From positions 1-64,000 of the forward strand of contig JAJEEU010000091.1 in NCBI GenBank assembly GCA_022820825.1: a stretch of DNA of 64,000 nt. Direction: 5' to 3'. Below the pieces are notes generated by a model, which was not told the DNA's origin, did no database searches, and worked only from the letters and a program-made list of their open reading frames with translations. This stretch comes from Vicinamibacteria bacterium (GTDB taxonomy: Bacteria; Acidobacteriota; Vicinamibacteria; Vicinamibacterales; UBA8438). Made by a program: the position numbers and the translations under genes. Shown here in pieces: positions 56,902-64,000 of the stretch (the first letter of the stretch is position 1; the number at the start of each line of letters is the position of its first letter).

Positions 56902-57450
56902 ATGGCATATCGCGCCGCCGCTAAACGGTACGCACGGGCACTCTTCGACGTCTGCGAGCGTGAAGGCGCGCTGGAGCACGTCGAACGGGACGTGGCCGGG
57001 TTCATGGCCCTGCTCGACGGCCATGCCATGCTGCGGAAGTGCCTGCTCAGCCCCGTCGTTCCACCGGCATCGAAGCGGGCCGTCGTCGCCGCGCTCGTGG
57101 AGCGCGGCGGCGAGCTGTCGCCCATCACCGGCCGATTGCTGGCCCTGCTGGCGGAGCGCAACCGCCTCGCGCTGCTGCCCGAGCTCCTCGAGGTATACCG
57201 CGAAGGGCTGATGGCGCACCGCGGCCAGTTACGCGCGCAGCTCACGACCACCACGGCGCTGGACGGCGAGCGGACGCGTGAAATCGCCCGTCGGATCGAG
57301 GGCGCCACGGGCCGCGACGTAACGGTCGAGGCGCGCGTCAACCCTTCCCTCATCGGCGGCGCAATGGTCCAGATCGGCAGCACGGTGTGGGACGGCAGCG
57401 TCGCGCGCCACCTCGCGCGGCTGCGGCAGCGGCTGTTGGCGGACGCCTAG
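56902..57450 (+). CDS. atpH: F1 ATP synthase delta subunit
   Basis: Peripheral-stalk subunit that joins F1 to the b subunits. 182 aa from ATG 56902, preceded by a purine-rich AAAGAAGAAGCAG. The N-terminal helical domain ([33 protein letters not shown]) and the C-terminal [32 protein letters not shown] are characteristic. It is the first gene of a five-gene F1 operon; the usual upstream atpB, atpE and atpF genes are not present. Confidence 0.94.
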   Translation: MAYRAAAKRYARALFDVCEREGALEHVERDVAGFMALLDGHAMLRKCLLSPVVPPASKRAVVAALVERGGELSPITGRLLALLAERNRLALLPELLEVYREGLMAHRGQLRAQLTTTTALDGERTREIARRIEGATGRDVTVEARVNPSLIGGAMVQIGSTVWDGSVARHLARLRQRLLADA

Positions 57451-57469
57451 CGTCCGAATGGAGTCAAGG

Positions 57470-58999
57470 ATGGACATCAAGGCAGACGAGATATCGCGGA
57501 TCATCAAGGACCAGCTCGGCAGCTATGAGCTCGACGTCGACGTCGCCGAGGTCGGCACCGTCGTGGCGGTCGGCGACGGCATCGCGCAGATTCACGGCGT
57601 CGAGGGTGCGATGGCGACCGAGATGCTCGAGTTTCCGCACGGCGTGTTCGGCATCGCGCTCAACCTCGAGGAGGAAAGCGTCGGCGCCGTGCTGCTGGGC
57701 GAGACTACCGAGATCAAGGAAGGCGATCCCGTCAAGCGCACCGGCCGCATCATCTCGGTACCGGTCGGCGACGAGATGCTGGGCCGCGTCGTCAACGCCC
57801 TCGGCCAGCCGGTGGACGGCAAGGGCCCCATCGCCACCACGCAGCACGCTCCGATCGAGCGGATCGCGCCCGGCGTGGTGGACCGCCAGCCCGTGAAGGA
57901 GCCGCTGCAGACCGGCCTCAAGGCGATCGACGCGATGATCCCGATCGGCCGCGGCCAGCGCGAGCTGGTCATCGGCGACCGCCAGACGGGCAAGACCGCC
58001 GTGGCGGTCGACACGATCATCAACCAGAAGGGGCTCGACGTCGTCTGCATCTACAACGCCGTGGGCCAGAAGCAGTCCACCGTCGCCCAGGTGGTGCGCA
58101 CGCTCGAGGACGCCGGCGCGATGGAATACACCATCGTGGTCACGGCGGGCGCCTCCGAGCCGGCGCCGCTGCTCTATATCAGCCCCTACTCGGCGTGCGC
58201 GATGGGGGAGTACTTCCGCGACAGCGGGCGGCACGCGCTGTGCATCTACGACGACCTTTCCAAGCACGCGCAGGCGTACCGCGAGATCTCGCTGCTGCTC
58301 CGGCGGCCGCCGGGCCGCGAGGCGTACCCCGGCGACGTGTTCTACCTGCACTCGCGGCTGCTGGAGCGGGCGGCGAAGATGCGCAACGAGCTCGGCGGCG
58401 GATCGCTCACCGCGCTGCCCATCATCGAAACCCAGGCCGGCGACCTGTCGGCCTACATCCCGACGAACGTCATCTCCATCACGGACGGGCAGATCTTCCT
58501 GGAGTCGGACCTGTTCCACCAGGGCATCCGCCCGGCCATCAACGTCGGCAACTCCGTGTCGCGGGTCGGCGGCTCGGCCCAGGTGCGCGCCATGCGGCAG
58601 GTGGCGGGGACGCTGCGCCTCGACCTGGCGCAGTACCGGGAGCTGGCCGCATTCGCCCAGTTCGGCAGCGACCTCGACAAGGCCACCCAGGATCAGCTCA
58701 ACCGGGGCCGGCGGCTCGTCGAGGTGCTCAAGCAGCCGCAGTACGCGCCGCTGGCCGTCGAGCGCCAGGTGCTCGTCATCTTCGCCGGCACCAACGGTTT
58801 CCTGGACGGCGTCGACGAGAGCGACGTGGCGACCTACGAGCGCGACCTCTACCAGTTCATCGAGTCGCGGCACAAGGACCTGCTGGAGCGGCTGACCGAG
58901 CAGAAGAAGTTCGACGACGAGCTGAAGGCAGCCGTCAGCGAAGCCATCAAGGCGTTCACCGAGCAGTTCGTCGCCGCCCGCAAGGGAGTGGCGGCCTAG
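57470..58999 (+). CDS. atpA: F1 ATP synthase alpha subunit
   Basis: Regulatory nucleotide-binding subunit of F1. 509 aa. ATG 57470 ([16 protein letters not shown]) is preferred over the in-frame ATG 57458 because GGAGTCAAGG lies directly upstream. P-loop [19 protein letters not shown], and [23 protein letters not shown] and [14 protein letters not shown]...[15 protein letters not shown] are diagnostic of alpha. It follows atpH by 19 nt and precedes atpG by 13 nt. Confidence 0.96.
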   Translation: MDIKADEISRIIKDQLGSYELDVDVAEVGTVVAVGDGIAQIHGVEGAMATEMLEFPHGVFGIALNLEEESVGAVLLGETTEIKEGDPVKRTGRIISVPVGDEMLGRVVNALGQPVDGKGPIATTQHAPIERIAPGVVDRQPVKEPLQTGLKAIDAMIPIGRGQRELVIGDRQTGKTAVAVDTIINQKGLDVVCIYNAVGQKQSTVAQVVRTLEDAGAMEYTIVVTAGASEPAPLLYISPYSACAMGEYFRDSGRHALCIYDDLSKHAQAYREISLLLRRPPGREAYPGDVFYLHSRLLERAAKMRNELGGGSLTALPIIETQAGDLSAYIPTNVISITDGQIFLESDLFHQGIRPAINVGNSVSRVGGSAQVRAMRQVAGTLRLDLAQYRELAAFAQFGSDLDKATQDQLNRGRRLVEVLKQPQYAPLAVERQVLVIFAGTNGFLDGVDESDVATYERDLYQFIESRHKDLLERLTEQKKFDDELKAAVSEAIKAFTEQFVAARKGVAA

Positions 59000-61360
<2,361 letters not shown>

Positions 61361-61380
61361 GCCGGCCGGCGAGACAGCGC

Positions 61381-61815
61381 ATGGAACTTCCGTCTTCCCT
61401 CAGATTCGAACTGGTGACGCCCGAGCGGGCCGTCGTCCGCGAAGCGGTGGACGAGTTGCAGATCCCGGGCGAGGAGGGCTATTTCGGCGTCCTGCCCGGA
61501 CACACGCCGCTGTTGGCCTCGCTGCACGTGGGCGAGCTCTGGTTTCGCCAAGGCAGCGAGCGGTACTACATCTCGGTGGCGTTCGGGTTCGCGGAGGTGT
61601 TGCCGGACCGCGTCACCGTGCTCGCGCAGATTGCCGAGCGCGCGGAGGAGATCGACGTCAAGCGCGCCGAGGCCGCCGTGAAACGGGCTCGCGAGCGCGT
61701 CGACCAGCGCGCCGCCAACATCGATTTCGAGCGTGCGCGCATCGCCCTGCTGAAGTCGCTCATGCGGTTGCAGGTAGCGTCGAAGATACGGGTCCGGCCG
61801 CCCGGCGGACTCTGA
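61381..61815 (+). CDS. atpC: F1 ATP synthase epsilon subunit
   Basis: Rotor subunit that couples gamma to the c-ring and can inhibit ATP hydrolysis. 144 aa from ATG 61381. The N-terminal beta-sandwich has FELVTPERAVVREAVDELQIPGEEGYFGVLPGHTPLLASL, and the C-terminal helical hairpin is AEEIDVKRAEAAVKRARERVD...ERARIALLKSLMRLQVASK. It is the last gene of the F1 operon, 20 nt after atpD. Confidence 0.95.
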   Translation: MELPSSLRFELVTPERAVVREAVDELQIPGEEGYFGVLPGHTPLLASLHVGELWFRQGSERYYISVAFGFAEVLPDRVTVLAQIAERAEEIDVKRAEAAVKRARERVDQRAANIDFERARIALLKSLMRLQVASKIRVRPPGGL

Positions 61816-61853
61816 TCCACCGCCCGCCCGGGCGCAGGTAATACTTGACACCC

Positions 61854-62621
61854 ATGCGCCTGTCCTGGGCTGCCCGCACCGATCCCGGCCTGCGGCGGGC
61901 GCACAACGAGGACTGCCACAGCGCGCAACCCGAGCTGGGGTTGTTCGTGGTGGCGGACGGCGTTGGCGGGCACGCAGGTGGAAGCACCGCCTCGCGGCTC
62001 GCCGTCGACGCAATCGTCAACGCGGTCGAGACCACCGCGCCGCTGGGTCCGGCGGATGGCTGGCCCGGCGCGTTCGATCCCGCGCTGAGCCGGGCCGGCA
62101 ACCGCCTGCGCGCCGGTTTCGACCTTGCCAACCGGCAGATTGCCGAGCGCGCGGCCGCGGCGGCCGAGTTGCGGGACATGGCGACGACCGCGGTGGCGTT
62201 GCTCGTGGACGGCCTCGCCGCGGCGCTCGCCCACGCCGGCGACAGCCGGGCGTACCTGCACCGGCCGGCCGGCCTTACACGCCTCACGCGCGACCATTCC
62301 TGGGTGGAGGAGCAGGTCCGGGCCGGCACGCTGTCCGCGGCGGCCGCGCAGGAGCACCCCTGGCGTAACATCGTTACGCGGGTTCTCGCGGCAGGGGAGG
62401 GCGCCGCACCCGAGATAACGGAGTTGACGCTGCGCCCCGGCGACCGCCTGCTGTTGTGCACGGACGGGCTGTCAGCGGTGCTGCCGACGGACACCATCGG
62501 CGGCGTGTTGTCGGATCACGAAGAACTGCAGGCGGCGTGCGACGCGTTCGTGCGCCTCGCGAACGCGCGCGGCGGGCCGGACAACATCACCGCAATCGTG
62601 GTGCAGATCGATGCTGGCTAA
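61854..62621 (+). CDS. PP2C-type protein serine/threonine phosphatase
   Basis: Metal-dependent (Mn/Mg) phosphatase of 255 aa from ATG 61854, similar to Stp/PrpC enzymes that reverse Hanks-type kinase phosphorylation. Motifs: RTDPGLRRAHNEDCHSA, LFVVADGVGGHAGG (metal-binding DG), ALAHAGDSRAYLHR, LTRDHSWVEEQVRAG, DRLLLCTDGLSAVL and GGPDNITAIVVQI. It appears soluble and cytosolic. No kinase partner is in the window. It overlaps the downstream permease start by 11 nt, so it may be co-expressed with the polysaccharide exporter. Confidence 0.92.
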   Translation: MRLSWAARTDPGLRRAHNEDCHSAQPELGLFVVADGVGGHAGGSTASRLAVDAIVNAVETTAPLGPADGWPGAFDPALSRAGNRLRAGFDLANRQIAERAAAAAELRDMATTAVALLVDGLAAALAHAGDSRAYLHRPAGLTRLTRDHSWVEEQVRAGTLSAAAAQEHPWRNIVTRVLAAGEGAAPEITELTLRPGDRLLLCTDGLSAVLPTDTIGGVLSDHEELQAACDAFVRLANARGGPDNITAIVVQIDAG

Positions 62622-63423
62622 CCTCAGACGGCTGCTGCAGCATCGGGAGCTGATCCGGACGCTCGTCGCGCGCGAGGTGAAGGCGCGCTACCGCGGGTCG
62701 GTCCTGGGCTTCTTCTGGTCCTTCGCCAACCCCCTGCTGTTGCTGCTGGTCTACACGTTCGTGTTCTCGGTGATCCTGCCCGGGTTCCGGGGCGGCGAAC
62801 TGGAGCCGTACGCGCTGTTCCTGTTCTGCGGCCTGCTGCCGTGGACGTGGTTCTCGTCGTCGCTCCTGGAATCGTCGAACGTGCTGATCGCGAACGGCAA
62901 CCTGCTCAAGAAGGTGATGTTCCCGGCCGAGATCCTGCCGATCGTCACGGTGCTGTCGAACATGGTGCATTTCCTGCTCGGCCTGCCGGTGCTGGGCGCG
63001 TTTCTCGCCTGGTACGCCCTCGACGGGCGGCTCCCGGGGCCGCTGCAGGCGGTCGAACTCGTCTGGCTGCCCGCGGTGATTCTGGTGCAACTGCTGTTGA
63101 CGCTCGGCTGCGCGCTGCTGCTGTCGGCGCTGACGGTCCACTTCCGCGATATCCGGGACCTGCTCGGCAACCTGCTGACGCTCTGGTTCTTCGCGACGCC
63201 GATCATCTATCCGATGGCGCTCGTGCCGGCCGGCGGCAAGCCGATCATGGACCTGAACCCGTTCGCCCACCTGGCGATCTCCTACCAGGAAATCCTGTTC
63301 TACAACGGCCCGTTCGGGCACTGGAAGTGGCTGTTGGCCCTGGCCGCCGCATCGCTGGCGCTCGCCGTGATCGGCTACAGCGTGTTCGACCGGCTGCGCG
63401 ATACGTTCGCGGAGGAAGTATGA
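62611..63423 (+). CDS. ABC-2 type permease of a polysaccharide/teichoic-acid exporter (Wzm-like)
   Basis: Integral membrane subunit of 270 aa with six hydrophobic segments. It opens LANLRRLLQHRELIRTLVAREVKARYRGSVLGFFWSFANPLLLLLVYTFVFS, the classical start of Wzm/TagG/KpsM-type permeases with the cytosolic coupling helix. Later segments are LPWTWFSSSLLESSNVLIAN and LWFFATPIIYPMALV. It pairs with the ATPase that follows (ATGA overlap) to export an undecaprenol-linked glycan such as O-antigen. Confidence 0.9.
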   Translation: MLANLRRLLQHRELIRTLVAREVKARYRGSVLGFFWSFANPLLLLLVYTFVFSVILPGFRGGELEPYALFLFCGLLPWTWFSSSLLESSNVLIANGNLLKKVMFPAEILPIVTVLSNMVHFLLGLPVLGAFLAWYALDGRLPGPLQAVELVWLPAVILVQLLLTLGCALLLSALTVHFRDIRDLLGNLLTLWFFATPIIYPMALVPAGGKPIMDLNPFAHLAISYQEILFYNGPFGHWKWLLALAAASLALAVIGYSVFDRLRDTFAEEV

Positions 63424-64000
63424 GTGCGGCGGTCGAGCTCGACGGCGTCGCGAAGGAGTACCGCCGGTACGGGCCCGGCCGGCGCGCGGGCACGCTGAAG
63501 AGCGCGCTGCTGGGCGGCCGGCTGCGCGATCTCGCACCCCGCGAGATACTGCGCGCCGTCGACGATGTCTCGCTGCGCATTCCCAGCGGCGCCGCCTTCG
63601 GCATCGTCGGCCGCAACGGCTCGGGCAAGAGCACGCTGCTGAAGCTGATGGCCGGCATCACCCGGCCGACGGCGGGCAGCGTGAAGGTGCACGGACGGGT
63701 GTCGGCGCTCATCGAGCTGGGGGCCGGCTTTCATCCGGAGATCTCCGGCCGCGAGAACGTCTTCATCAACGGCGTCATGCTCGGCCTGACGCGCCGCGAG
63801 ATCGCCCGCCGCTTCGAGGAGATCGTCGAGTTCGCCGAGATGGAGGACTTCATCGATGCGCCCGTGCGCACCTACTCGTCCGGGATGTACATGCGGCTGG
63901 GATTCGCCGTGGCGGTCCACGTCGACGCCGACGTGCTGCTGGTCGACGAAGTGCTGGCGGTCGGCGACGAGCGCTTCAGCCTCAAGTGCCTCGACAAGTT
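63420..64000 (+). CDS. ABC transporter ATP-binding protein (Wzt-like), 3' end outside window
   Basis: ATPase subunit of the polysaccharide exporter. The first 193 codons from ATG 63420 are present and the frame runs off the window. Walker A GRNGSGKST, the sequence preceding it (FGIVGRNGSGKSTLLKLMAGI), GRVSALIELGAGFHPEISGREN, signature YSSGMYMRLGFAVAVH, and Walker B VLLVDEVLAVGDERF are all typical of Wzt/TagH/KpsT. A C-terminal carbohydrate-binding extension, found in Wzt, cannot be judged here. It overlaps the permease stop by ATGA. Confidence 0.93.
   Translation, partial: MSAAVELDGVAKEYRRYGPGRRAGTLKSALLGGRLRDLAPREILRAVDDVSLRIPSGAAFGIVGRNGSGKSTLLKLMAGITRPTAGSVKVHGRVSALIELGAGFHPEISGRENVFINGVMLGLTRREIARRFEEIVEFAEMEDFIDAPVRTYSSGMYMRLGFAVAVHVDADVLLVDEVLAVGDERFSLKCLDK

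Noticed and set aside
61845..61850. TTGACA as a promoter for the PP2C gene
   Set aside because: It lies 3 nt before the ATG, leaving no room for a -10 or a start site upstream of the gene.

Overview
This is a GC-rich (about 70% by eye) bacterial chromosome segment that spans the replication origin. The gene content points to Acidobacteriota, probably Vicinamibacteria: a DUF5916 surface protein, a secreted PDLQGIW-type protein, a PQQ alcohol dehydrogenase paired with a cytochrome c, and FmdB proteins, all beside a typical dnaA/gyr/rpmH/par/atp core. The taxonomic call is an inference, since no rRNA gene is present.

Layout. (1) 1-1.4 kb: the end of a P4-type integrase, a perfect 28-bp palindrome and a gene-free stretch of related repeats. 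(2) 1.4-18.7 kb, accessory and metabolic: an MTH1-like NUDIX hydrolase; a DUF5916 protein; a leftward set of zinc alcohol dehydrogenase, lipoprotein, FAD/Fe-S oxidoreductase and FmdB; a serine-glyoxylate-type aminotransferase; two converging toxin-antitoxin modules; a secreted nuclease; a cytochrome c/PQQ dehydrogenase pair carrying the Asp-x-Asp signature of lanthanide enzymes; an amidohydrolase; a TauE/SafE transporter; an SDR and an SRPBCC protein. (3) 18.7-26 kb: a CusCBA-type heavy-metal RND efflux operon with a small Cys/His-rich exported protein. (4) 26-38 kb, housekeeping: tRNA-Ser(UGA) beside serS, galU, FmdB, DUF885, rsmI, a TPR protein, glmU, glmS and pcrA/uvrD. (5) 38-56.6 kb, origin region: gyrA, gyrB, dnaN and dnaA read left, while rpmH, rnpA, yidD, yidC, jag, mnmE, mnmG and rsmG read right, then pyrE/pyrF, two perfect parS sites, parA and parB. 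(6) 56.6-61.8 kb: an F1-only ATP synthase operon (atpHAGDC). (7) 61.8-64 kb: a PP2C phosphatase and the start of a Wzm/Wzt polysaccharide exporter.

Nearly all genes left of the dnaA-rpmH gap (back to gyrA) read left and nearly all to its right read right, as expected if replication starts there. The gap holds an inverted pair of DnaA-box-like 9-mers. DnaA lacks domain I in the available reading frame, and recF is absent between dnaN and gyrB.

The observation I rate as least explained is a roughly 95-nt intergenic element with three predicted hairpins. It occurs twice, ending 29 and 28 nt before the start codons of glmS and atpH, and the central helix differs in sequence between the copies while staying paired. 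The second strong lead is the predicted lanthanide-type PQQ dehydrogenase.
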